Shown in pieces: positions 15,903 through 23,702 of a stretch of 27,767 nucleotides of DNA (its first letter is position 1; each line of letters starts with the position of its first letter). The notes under the pieces are model-generated. The model ran no database searches. It saw only the letters and a program-made list of their open reading frames with translations, and was not told the origin of the DNA. A program made the position numbers and the translations under genes. Source of the DNA: an uncultured Prevotella sp. (GTDB lineage: Bacteria > Bacteroidota > Bacteroidia > Bacteroidales > Bacteroidaceae); contig UQPD01000011.1 in the NCBI GenBank assembly GCA_900542795.1, forward strand, positions 1-27,767. The letters run 5' to 3'.

Positions 15903-16715
15903 ATGTCAAAAAAAGTATTGTTCGTAACCCAGGAGATGACTCCTTATGTGCCCGAAAGCCCTATGGCTGTCGATGGCAGAAAGATGCCGCAAGCCTTGCA
16001 AGAAAAGGGTTGTGAAATCCGCACGTTTATGCCCCGTTGGGGAATTATCAACGAGCGTCGTAATCAACTGCATGAGGTAATTCGCCTTTCGGGCATGAAC
16101 ATCATCATTGATGACACGGATCATCCCTTGATTATCAAGGTAGCCTCTATTCAGGCTGCACGCATGCAGGTGTATTTCATCGATAACGATGACTACTTCC
16201 ACAAGCGCGGCATGTTTGCCGATGGAGATGGCAAGGAATATGAGGACAACATTGAACGCGCTGTGTTCTATGCACGCGGTGTGCTCGAAACTGTTAAGAA
16301 ACTGCGTTGGTGCCCCGACGTTATTTACTGCCAAGGTTGGATTGCTGCCGTGGTGCCTTTCTACATCAAGACGGCTTATCGCGAAGAACCTTCGTTTGCG
16401 AACACCAAGGTGGTATGTTCTCTTTATGGTGAAATGCCTAACGCACAACTTACTGAGCGCTTTGCTGAGTGCTTGGAATATCGCAACGCTAATGCCGAAG
16501 CTGTGACTAAGGCGGGTGTTGACTTGACTCAAACTGACAGTTTGGGACGTTTGGCTGTGGCATTTAGCGATGGTATTATCGAAGGCGAAGCTGGCACACA
16601 AGACGCTATGCTTGAATATGCCAAAAGCTTGAACATCCCCGTTCTCAACGCGCCTGCCGAAGAGGAAAAGGCTGCTGCCTACAAGGCATTTGTTGAGCAG
16701 GTTGCTGGCGAATAA
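15903..16715 (+). CDS. Glycogen/starch synthase-like protein, GT5 N-terminal domain only
   Basis: Start chosen at 15903 (MSKKVLFVTQEMTPYVPESP), giving 270 residues; an ATG 13 codons upstream lacks family sequence. The protein resembles the N-terminal half of GT5 glycogen synthase (VTQEMTPYV start, PDVIYCQGW segment), but the C-terminal nucleotide-binding half is missing. The KxGGL substrate motif is replaced by ESPMAVDGRKMPQAL, and the usual HxHDW is YCQGW. It is commonly annotated glycogen/starch synthase, yet catalysis looks unlikely. This gene is conserved beside panC in Bacteroidetes, and the following DUF4270 gene is also a usual neighbour. Actual role unknown. Confidence 0.85.
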   Translation: MSKKVLFVTQEMTPYVPESPMAVDGRKMPQALQEKGCEIRTFMPRWGIINERRNQLHEVIRLSGMNIIIDDTDHPLIIKVASIQAARMQVYFIDNDDYFHKRGMFADGDGKEYEDNIERAVFYARGVLETVKKLRWCPDVIYCQGWIAAVVPFYIKTAYREEPSFANTKVVCSLYGEMPNAQLTERFAECLEYRNANAEAVTKAGVDLTQTDSLGRLAVAFSDGIIEGEAGTQDAMLEYAKSLNIPVLNAPAEEEKAAAYKAFVEQVAGE

Positions 16716-16763
16716 ACACACGCTGCACAACTGCACAACACACACATATATATATTACACTAC

Positions 16764-16827
16764 TTAAAGCCCATGTGCATTCAGAATTACAGATAACCTA
16801 TAAAACTCTGAAAGACATGGGCTTTAA
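16764..16827 (+). terminator. Probable terminator after the GT5-like gene
   Basis: TTAAAGCCCATGT (16764-16776) pairs perfectly with ACATGGGCTTTAA (16815-16827); an inner TCAGA/TCTGA pair continues the stem. TTCTATTT follows. The T-run is interrupted, so termination may be partial and allow read-through to the DUF4270 gene. Confidence 0.55.
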
Positions 16828-16927
16828 TTCTATTTAAAGGGTGAGTTTCGAAATTTTTTGTTTTAAAACAAAGCTTCTAACAACATCCTGCTGATATCAA
16901 ACCACACAAAAAAATTTGCGTAACTGC

Positions 16928-18424
16928 ATGAAAAAAATATTGTTTGCCATCTTACTCGGCACTATACTAACGGCTTGCGACGATGACACTGCCATGATTG
17001 GCAATGGACTCATGCCCGACAACGATCGTATCACTGCCATCGACTCGGTGTTTAACATCACAACCACTACTGCTAAACAGGAGGCTGTGTTGGCTAACAC
17101 AAGCTCGTGCTACTTGGGCAGCATCATCGACCCCGAAATGAACATTCAAACCACATCGGGTTTCCTCACACAGTTCCACTTGCCCGAGGATTTTAAATTT
17201 CCCAAAAAGTCACAACTCGTGCTCGATGAAAATGGCGAGGCTAAAGCTGACTCTTGCGACATTCGCATCTACATCGACAATTTCTATGGTGACTCGCTCA
17301 CCACAATGAAACTCCGCGCACAAGAGTTAAGTCTTAACAACGTGCTCGACGAGGATAAAAAATATTACACCAATCTTAATGCCGATGATTTTATCAATTC
17401 TAACGGCATCGACAAGTCTATATCGTACACGGTAAAAGACTTGACACGTCCCGACAAAGAAACCAACGGCATTTCTTACTACCGACAGATTGTGATTAAG
17501 TTGCCCAAAGAGTATGGTAAGCAGATTATGGACGATTATTACGCCAATCCGCAACACTTCAAGAACTCTTACACCTTCTTGCACAATGTGTGTCCTGGCT
17601 TTAGCATTAAGAGTACGGGTGGTACAGGTGTTATGATTAAGACGGCAATGATGGCAATGAACGTATACTTTCAGTATCATAGCAAAAACGCAGCTGGCAA
17701 CGATACCATTGTGGATGGTGTGCAGCGCTTTGGCGGTACTGAAGAAGTGTTACAAACCACACACACCAACAATTCTTTCCCCAACAGCCTTACCGAGGAT
17801 AAGTTGGCAGATATGCCGTGCACCTACATTAAGTCGCCTGCATGCTACTACACTGAATTGACCTTGCCTGTTGACGAGATTGTGGATGGAAAGGACTTGA
17901 ATGGTGCTCACTACAACGACAGTGTGAACATTGCACAGCTCATTATCCGTCGTAAAACGGATGATGGTAGTGCGAATACCTTGCCCGCGCCCAGCCAATT
18001 ATTATTGGTTCGCAAAAAAGATATTGGCAATTTCTTTGAACAGAACAAAATGCCCGATAGCGAAACGAGCTACTTAAGCACATCTACTTCTGCTCAAAAA
18101 AATTATTACTCCTACAGCAACATTGCCTCGCTCATCTCTTATTTAAAAGCGGAGCGCGACAAAGGGGCTGGTGTTACACTTGCCGACAATGTAGCAACTC
18201 GCCGAGCTAAGTATGCTGCATGGGAAGCACAAAACCCCGATTGGAACAAGATGGCGTTGCTCCCCGTTGACGCTATCTACACCAAAACTACAAGTAGCAC
18301 AGGTGAAACCGTTTACACATTGCGCGAAGTGAAAACGCAATTAGGACTTTCATCCGTACAGTTAGAAGGCGGCAAGAATTCGCCCATCAGCATGCAGGTA
18401 ACTTACGCTCGTTTCAATAAATAG
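16928..18424 (+). CDS. DUF4270 family lipoprotein
   Basis: Start chosen at 16928 because MKKILFAILLGTILTAC is a proper lipoprotein signal with Cys17; this gives 498 residues. The Cys is followed by Asp-Asp-Asp, like the acidic export signals that send Bacteroidetes lipoproteins to the outer surface. The rest is a mostly beta-rich extracellular-type sequence (CYLGSIIDPE, LPVDEIVDG, VQLEGGKNSPISMQVTYARF) matching DUF4270 (PF14092). Function is unknown. It is separated from the nucleotidyltransferase by only 24 nt, so they are likely co-transcribed. Confidence 0.85.
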   Translation: MKKILFAILLGTILTACDDDTAMIGNGLMPDNDRITAIDSVFNITTTTAKQEAVLANTSSCYLGSIIDPEMNIQTTSGFLTQFHLPEDFKFPKKSQLVLDENGEAKADSCDIRIYIDNFYGDSLTTMKLRAQELSLNNVLDEDKKYYTNLNADDFINSNGIDKSISYTVKDLTRPDKETNGISYYRQIVIKLPKEYGKQIMDDYYANPQHFKNSYTFLHNVCPGFSIKSTGGTGVMIKTAMMAMNVYFQYHSKNAAGNDTIVDGVQRFGGTEEVLQTTHTNNSFPNSLTEDKLADMPCTYIKSPACYYTELTLPVDEIVDGKDLNGAHYNDSVNIAQLIIRRKTDDGSANTLPAPSQLLLVRKKDIGNFFEQNKMPDSETSYLSTSTSAQKNYYSYSNIASLISYLKAERDKGAGVTLADNVATRRAKYAAWEAQNPDWNKMALLPVDAIYTKTTSSTGETVYTLREVKTQLGLSSVQLEGGKNSPISMQVTYARFNK

Positions 18425-18448
18425 GATTTTTTATACTCAAAGCTTTTT

Positions 18449-19183
18449 ATGAAAGTTATGCTTTTTGCGGCGGGACTTGGCACCCGTCTGCGTCCACTCA
18501 CCGACACCATGCCTAAGGCTATGGTGCCTGTAGCAGGCCGTCCGCTTATTGAAATATGTCTGCATCACCTAATTGAACAAGGAGCAAGCGAAGTGGTGGT
18601 GAACGTACACCACTTTGCCCAACAAATTATTGACTACGTAAATAGCCACGAATGGCCTATCCCCATACGCATCTCTAACGAAAGCGAGGAATTGCTGAAC
18701 ACGGGAGGAGGCTTGCGTAAGGCTGGCGAACTATTTACTGCCGATGGTCAGCCCATCTTGATTCATAATGTAGACATTCTGAGCAATGCTCCTATCAAGG
18801 ATTTTTATCAGAACCATCTTTCACACGATGCCACACTGCTTGTGAGCGAACGCAACACGCAACGTTATTTACTCTTTGACGATGATATGCGACTGCGCGG
18901 TTGGACAAACATTGCTACTGGCGAAGTGCGTAGCCCCTTTGCGAATATCGAACCCGAAAAGTTACATCGCTACGCATTCTCAGGCATTCACATGTTTTCG
19001 CCACGCCTCTTCACACGCATGCAGAGCTATCCCAAGGTTTTCCCCATCATGGACTTCTATCTCAATGAATGTGCCAAGGCGGATATTCGCGGATGTGTGC
19101 AACCCAACTTGCAACTAATGGATGTGGGCAAGCTGAACACACTGCACGAGGCTGAACACTTTGTGAATGAACTGGGACTATAA
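18449..19183 (+). CDS. Sugar-phosphate nucleotidyltransferase, MurU/mannose-1-phosphate guanylyltransferase type
   Basis: Transfers a nucleotide to a sugar 1-phosphate. The 244-residue protein has the signature LFAAGLGTRLRPLTDTMPKA (5-24), LLNTGGGLRKA (82-92), the metal-binding HNVDIL (Asp109) and MDVGKLNTL near the end. Size and layout fit Pseudomonas MurU (MurNAc-1-P uridylyltransferase) better than long GlmU-type enzymes, but the sugar cannot be fixed from motifs. The usual partner kinase (AmgK-like) is not in the window. It follows the DUF4270 gene by 24 nt. Confidence 0.88.
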   Translation: MKVMLFAAGLGTRLRPLTDTMPKAMVPVAGRPLIEICLHHLIEQGASEVVVNVHHFAQQIIDYVNSHEWPIPIRISNESEELLNTGGGLRKAGELFTADGQPILIHNVDILSNAPIKDFYQNHLSHDATLLVSERNTQRYLLFDDDMRLRGWTNIATGEVRSPFANIEPEKLHRYAFSGIHMFSPRLFTRMQSYPKVFPIMDFYLNECAKADIRGCVQPNLQLMDVGKLNTLHEAEHFVNELGL

Positions 19184-19231
19184 CGTAGGTAGTCAACATT
19201 GTTTTAAGAAAAACACCTTGCAAGCAATATT

Positions 19232-19609
19232 ATGGGACGTAATAAATACTCGCAAAAGGAAATCAACGAAATAAAGCGCTTGTTAGCACTCAAAAATAAG
19301 GCAAACCGCTTTGGACAAAAGCAAATTCGCCACGAGTTGCGAACAACCTATGAATTTAACATCTCCGACTTTAACGAACCAGGAAAAGCCTTTGGTCCTG
19401 ATGAGTTAGACGAGGCTGTGCATAGACATGCCATCCACATTTTAGACGAGGCTACCATTGCTAATATGTTGGCAAAACGTGCCCGCGACCGTGAACGCGA
19501 CCGACAATTGGCTGAAGCTGAAGCCGAAGCTACTCCCAAAGACGATGCTGCCGATTGGCAAAAAGCATTAAAGGAATGGGAGGATTGGGAAAATGCGCAG
19601 AAATCTTAA
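19232..19609 (+). CDS. Conserved small hypothetical protein
   Basis: The 125-residue soluble protein is highly charged. The N-terminal part (SQKEINEIKRLLALKNKANR, FGQKQIRHELRTTYEFNISDF) could be a small helical DNA- or RNA-binding domain, and the C-terminal half is an Arg/Glu/Ala-rich helix (AKRARDRERDRQLAEAEAEA) ending in Trp-rich KEWEDWENAQKS. No family recognised with certainty. It follows the nucleotidyltransferase by 48 nt on the same strand and ends 5 nt before an inverted repeat. Coding character is good; function unknown. Confidence 0.7.
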   Translation: MGRNKYSQKEINEIKRLLALKNKANRFGQKQIRHELRTTYEFNISDFNEPGKAFGPDELDEAVHRHAIHILDEATIANMLAKRARDRERDRQLAEAEAEATPKDDAADWQKALKEWEDWENAQKS

Positions 19610-19613
19610 TATT

Positions 19614-19707
19614 GAAGTCGTCTAAACTTTTCTGACGAAGTTTAGATTTAAACTTTTATCTCTTCTAAATTCAAATTTTGAACTTCATAAAAATTTTAGA
19701 CGACTTC
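19614..19707. repeat. 94-bp inverted repeat element (MITE-like)
   Basis: GAAGTCGTCTAAA (19614-19626) and TTTAGACGACTTC (19695-19707) are perfect 13-bp inverted ends. ATT directly flanks both ends, so any target duplication is at most 3 bp. The left 34 bp (19617-19650) match 27662-27695 with three differences, showing an interspersed family. Confidence 0.65.
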
Positions 19708-19852
19708 ATTAAAAGAAGGGCTATGTGGGTATCCATTCTTTAAAAACACTACATCCCCACTCCGTCTGTTTACAATTATCACTATTTTACGGCATCGTTC
19801 TAAACCTGAAAAAATATTTTAGACCCTGCCTCACATCTTTTTACAAATTACT

Positions 19853-21058
19853 ATGAAAAAAGTTCTAACCATTCTTTTCTCAGCGCTGTCACTTAGTGCA
19901 GCAGCTCAACAAACTCCGCGTAATCAACTCACACCGACTCCTCCTATGGGATGGATGACTTGGAATCTCTTCAAGGGTGATATTAACGAACAACTCATTC
20001 GCGAAACAGCCGATGCCATGGTTGAAAACGGACTGAGAGATGCTGGCTATAAATACATCTTTATTGATGACTTGTGGCAAGGTGGACGCGACATGCACAA
20101 CAACATCATTCCCGATCCTAAAAAATTTCCCTCGGGCATCAAGGCTTTGGCTGACTATGTACACAGCAAAGGCTTGAAGTTGGGCATTTACTCAGATGCA
20201 GCACAACTCACCTGTGCAGGTGCTACAGCAAGTTTAGGCTTTGAGGAACAGGATGCACGCACCTTTGCCTCATGGGACATCGACTACTTGAAGTATGACT
20301 ATTGCAATGCACCCGAGGATAGTGCTACAGCACGTCGTCGCTACAAGCGCATGGCAGATGCCTTGCAAAGCAGTGGACGCGACATTGCACTCGGTGTATG
20401 CGAATGGGGACAGCGCCAAGCTGAAGAATGGTGCGAGAGCGTAGGTGGCCAACTATGGCGTACCACTTACGATGTGCGCGATATGTGGAAGGACATTGTT
20501 CACCAAGGGGGCATGGGCATTCTCGACATTATCAACATCACGGCTCCTTTGGCTCCTTATGCCCGCCACGGTCAATGGCCCGACATGGATATGCTTGTCA
20601 TCGGACTGAATGGCAACGGCGGTCCTTCAAGCGATTTGGGCGGTGTAGGTTGTACTTATACTGAATATCAAACACAAATGAGCATGTGGTGTATGCTATG
20701 CTCTCCTTTGGCACTGACCAACGACCTGCGAAAACTCACGGATGAAGACCGTCGCATCATTTTAAACAAAGAAATCATTGCCATTAACCAAGACAAATTG
20801 GGCAAGGCTGCTACCCGCGTAGTCAACGAAAAGGATTACCAAGTTTTTGTACGTCCACTCTCAGGCAATCGGCATGCTGTGGCGGTAATGAACACGGCAG
20901 ACAAGGCTCAAAAGCTCTCTGTTATTTTCAAAAACATCGGTCTTGATGGCAAATACAAGATGCGCGATGTTTGGCAACACAAAGACATTGCCCAAAAAGC
21001 CAACAAATGGAGTGGCAATGTTGATGCGCACGAAACTAAAGTTTGGGTATTAGAATAA
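19853..21058 (+). CDS. GH27 alpha-galactosidase, secreted
   Basis: Removes terminal alpha-galactosyl residues (melibiose, galactomannan side chains or host glycans); GH27 also includes alpha-N-acetylgalactosaminidases. The 401-residue protein starts with a signal peptide (MKKVLTILFSALSLSAAAQQ). The catalytic (beta/alpha)8 barrel shows PPMGWMTWN, YIFIDDLWQ, LGIYSDAA, the nucleophile Asp149 in YLKYDYCN, and the acid/base Asp246 in WPDMDMLVIG. A short C-terminal beta domain ends at VWVLE. No SusC/SusD pair is adjacent; the partner gene is the acetyl esterase downstream, about 195 nt away with a repeat between them. Confidence 0.93.
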   Translation: MKKVLTILFSALSLSAAAQQTPRNQLTPTPPMGWMTWNLFKGDINEQLIRETADAMVENGLRDAGYKYIFIDDLWQGGRDMHNNIIPDPKKFPSGIKALADYVHSKGLKLGIYSDAAQLTCAGATASLGFEEQDARTFASWDIDYLKYDYCNAPEDSATARRRYKRMADALQSSGRDIALGVCEWGQRQAEEWCESVGGQLWRTTYDVRDMWKDIVHQGGMGILDIINITAPLAPYARHGQWPDMDMLVIGLNGNGGPSSDLGGVGCTYTEYQTQMSMWCMLCSPLALTNDLRKLTDEDRRIILNKEIIAINQDKLGKAATRVVNEKDYQVFVRPLSGNRHAVAVMNTADKAQKLSVIFKNIGLDGKYKMRDVWQHKDIAQKANKWSGNVDAHETKVWVLE

Positions 21059-21063
21059 ACAAA

Positions 21064-21117
21064 CTCTAGTTTCGGATTTAGCAAGTGCGCCCGTCTTGAC
21101 TAAATCCGAAACTTGAG
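21064..21117. mobile_element. 54-bp miniature inverted-repeat element (ends-only form)
   Basis: Ends CTCTAGTTTCGGATTTA (21064-21080) and TAAATCCGAAACTTGAG (21101-21117) are inverted repeats with one mismatch. The centre GCAAGTGCGCCCGTCTTGAC is the two inner borders of the 330-bp element at 23753-24082 joined directly. Flanks TAAACAAA and TAAGCAAA may be an 8-bp target duplication with one change. Confidence 0.75.
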
Positions 21118-21142
21118 TAAGCAAATCATATCTCCTCTATGT

Positions 21143-21203
21143 CATCATCGGATCATACGGAATTTAATCGGACTTTCCGCTTAATCCGTTTCATCCGATG
21201 ATG
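21143..21203. repeat. Large imperfect palindrome before the esterase gene
   Basis: Outer arms CATCATCGGAT (21143-21153) and ATCCGATGATG (21193-21203) are perfect. An inner ACGGAATTTAA/TTAATCCGT pair extends the stem with one bulge. There is no T-run. It lies 50 nt before the esterase start and may be a repeat element or a leader structure. Confidence 0.55.
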
Positions 21204-21253
21204 TTTCATTCCTTCACCGAACGAAACATCCAACAAATCTAAACCTCTGTTAT

Positions 21254-23323
21254 ATGAAGAGACTGCTTTTTTTACTCAGTTTGCTACTTTCGCTGCAACT
21301 ATCTGCACGCGATAAAATAAAAGTGGCTTGCGTAGGAAACAGCGTAACCTTCGGCTACAATTTGCCCGACCGCGCCACACAAGCCTATCCCGTACGTTTG
21401 CAACAAATGCTTGGCGAACGCTACGAAGTGAAAAACTTTGGACACAGTGGTGCCACATTGCTCAATAAGGGTCATAACCCCTACACACGCTTGCCCGAAT
21501 TTAAAGACGCTGTGCGCTACAAGGCAGACTGGGTTGTTATTCATTTAGGACTGAATGACACTGATCCACGTAATTGGCCACAACACGCCGATGAGTTCGT
21601 GAGCGATTATCGTGCACTGATTGACTCCTTTCGCGTGGCAAATCCCAAAGCACGCATTTGGATTTGCTTAATGACTCCCATCTTCCACGACCACCCACGC
21701 TTTGACAGCGGCACACGTTTGTGGCATGGCATGATTCAGCAAAAAATTAAGCAAATTGCTGCAACAGCTCATGTCGGACTGATTGACCTTTACACCCCAC
21801 TCCATAGCCATCCCAACCTTTTCCCCGATGCCCTTCATCCCAATCCTGAGGGTGCAAAGATTTTGGCAGAAACAGTGTATAGCGGCATTACAGGTAATTA
21901 TGGTGGATTAGCCGTACCTGCCACTTATAGCAACGGCATGGTTCTTCAACGTCAAAGCCCCATAAAGATTTGTGGCACTGCAAATGCAGGCGAACGCGTT
22001 TCTGTGAATTTTCACGGCAAAAAGTCAGAAGCCCTTACCGATGCCTTTGGCAAATGGCAAACCACCTTTGCTGCCGAAGAAGCTGGCGGTCCTTACGAAC
22101 TAAGCATCAAAGCTGCGAGTGGTAAAATGACCTTCAACGATGTTTGGGTAGGCGAAGTTTGGCTTTGCTCAGGTCAATCGAACATGGAACTCAAACTTCA
22201 TCAAATTAAAACAGCAAAAGAGGACATGGCTGCTGCCGACACTTGCTCACGCATTCACCTTTACAACATGCCCTCAATCATTCCCACTTCTGCCACTGAA
22301 TGGGATTCGGCTCATCTTGACGCTGTAAACCATTTGCAGTATATTTCAACAGGTACATGGCAACGTGCCAATGCTAAGAATGTGCGCAACTTCTCAGCCA
22401 TTGGTTTTAACTATGCCCGCATTCTTGCAGACAGTTTACAATGCCACGTAGGCATCATCTCAAATGCCGTGGGCGGTTCGGGTTGTGAAGATTGGATTGA
22501 CCGCACTACGCTCGAAGAAGAGTTCCCTGCCATCTTGCGCAACTGGAAACATAACGATTTTATTATGCGATGGGTACGCGAACGTGCAGACTTAAACACA
22601 CGCAAAGCAACAAACCGTTTGCAACGCCATCCCTACGAACCTGCTTACTTGTTCGAAAATGCCATACTTCCGCTTCGCAACTACAACATCCGTGGTGTGC
22701 TTTGGTACCAAGGCGAATCGAATGCAGATAACGTTGAAGTTCACGAACGCCTTTTCCCCATGCTCGAACAAAGCTGGCGCAAGTTCTTTGGCAACAAGGA
22801 GTTACCTTTCTACTTTGTGCAACTTTCATCTATCGGCACACGTCCCTCGTGGCCACACTTCCGCGATAGCCAACGTCGCATGGCTGCATCTTTACCCCAT
22901 ACATGGATGACAGTTTGTAGCGACCTTGGCGACTCACTGGATGTTCATCCCACACACAAGCGCGAAGTGGCAGAACGCTTAGCAGCCTCAGCACTTTGTC
23001 ACACCTACCACCATCAGGTTGTTCCCTCTGGTCCGCAGTACAAGAATTTTGTGTGCAAGGGCAACACCGTTATTTTACACTTCGACTATGCACAAGGCTT
23101 GCACGCAGCCCATGGCAACCAACTCATTGGTTTTGAGTTAGCGGGTGCCGATGGCATGTATCACCCTGCCCAAGCAACCATTGTGGGCAATGAGGTACAC
23201 TTAACAGCCGATGCCGTTAAGCAACCCCAAGCCGTGCGCTATGGTTGGCAACCCTTTACACGTGCCAATCTTGTAAATGCAGCAAACATCCCCGCCTCAA
23301 CTTTTAGAGACGAGAAGTTTTAA
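21254..23323 (+). CDS. Two-domain secreted esterase: SGNH hydrolase fused to sialate O-acetylesterase
   Basis: The 689-residue protein starts with a signal peptide (MKRLLFLLSLLLSLQLSA). Residues about 20-215 are an SGNH/GDSL esterase with GNSVTFG (Ser30), GHSGATLL, HLGLNDT and DALHP (Asp192, His195). Residues about 220-689 are a sialate-O-acetylesterase-like (SASA) domain with CSGQSNME (Ser309), NAVGGSGCEDWI, WYQGESN and DVHP (Asp563, His565). This layout matches the two-domain EstA/NanS esterases of Bacteroides fragilis and Tannerella. Both active sites look intact. Natural substrate may be O-acetyl sialic acid or acetylated plant sugars; no sialidase is nearby. It is on the same strand as the alpha-galactosidase. 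Confidence 0.9.
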   Translation: MKRLLFLLSLLLSLQLSARDKIKVACVGNSVTFGYNLPDRATQAYPVRLQQMLGERYEVKNFGHSGATLLNKGHNPYTRLPEFKDAVRYKADWVVIHLGLNDTDPRNWPQHADEFVSDYRALIDSFRVANPKARIWICLMTPIFHDHPRFDSGTRLWHGMIQQKIKQIAATAHVGLIDLYTPLHSHPNLFPDALHPNPEGAKILAETVYSGITGNYGGLAVPATYSNGMVLQRQSPIKICGTANAGERVSVNFHGKKSEALTDAFGKWQTTFAAEEAGGPYELSIKAASGKMTFNDVWVGEVWLCSGQSNMELKLHQIKTAKEDMAAADTCSRIHLYNMPSIIPTSATEWDSAHLDAVNHLQYISTGTWQRANAKNVRNFSAIGFNYARILADSLQCHVGIISNAVGGSGCEDWIDRTTLEEEFPAILRNWKHNDFIMRWVRERADLNTRKATNRLQRHPYEPAYLFENAILPLRNYNIRGVLWYQGESNADNVEVHERLFPMLEQSWRKFFGNKELPFYFVQLSSIGTRPSWPHFRDSQRRMAASLPHTWMTVCSDLGDSLDVHPTHKREVAERLAASALCHTYHHQVVPSGPQYKNFVCKGNTVILHFDYAQGLHAAHGNQLIGFELAGADGMYHPAQATIVGNEVHLTADAVKQPQAVRYGWQPFTRANLVNAANIPASTFRDEKF

Positions 23324-23343
23324 GGCATCACCCTACCCCTATC

Positions 23344-23388
23344 AAAAAGGTGGAAGCAGACTCTCTTGAGTTTGCTTCCACCTTTTTT
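23344..23388. terminator. Bidirectional intrinsic terminator
   Basis: GGTGGAAGCAGACTC (23349-23363) pairs with GAGTTTGCTTCCACC (23368-23382) with one wobble and a TCTT loop. A5 precedes and T6 follows. It lies between the convergent esterase and Dabb genes and serves both strands. Confidence 0.88.
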
Positions 23389-23402
23389 AGTTTCAAAGTG
23401 AA

Positions 23403-23702
23403 TTATTCTTCAAAATCCACACAAGCACGTTCGCCTATATGCTTCATCAGCTCTAAAGCAACAGCCTTGTGTGCAGGGTGTATGCTGTACGCCTTAACAT
23501 CCTCCAGATTATCGAAAGTTGAATCCAAGCAGATATCCCACTTTTCGTTTTCATTGATGTTAAATCCCACATGCACCTTACGAATAAATGGAATCGTTGC
23601 GGGCAAGGCTTCAATACCTTTTTTAAATGCTTCGCGTGCTGCCAAACGTACCTCTGCAGCTACATCATCGCGAAACTTAAACATAACAATGTGTTTGGTC
23701 AT
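23403..23702 (-). CDS. Dabb family protein (stress-responsive A/B barrel)
   Basis: The 99-residue protein has the Dabb start KHIVMFKFRDD, a central DICLDSTFDNLEDVKAYSIH and the AHKAVALELMKHIG helix that defines the domain (PF07876, ferredoxin-like dimer). No catalytic function is established for bacterial stand-alone members. It is convergent with the esterase and directly precedes no operon partner; the 330-bp mobile element is 50 nt upstream of its start. Confidence 0.87.
   Translation of the reverse strand: MTKHIVMFKFRDDVAAEVRLAAREAFKKGIEALPATIPFIRKVHVGFNINENEKWDICLDSTFDNLEDVKAYSIHPAHKAVALELMKHIGERACVDFEE

Noticed and set aside
15906..16745. 279-codon minus-strand frame over the GT5-like gene
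   Set aside because: Antisense to a gene with clear family similarity; no independent support.
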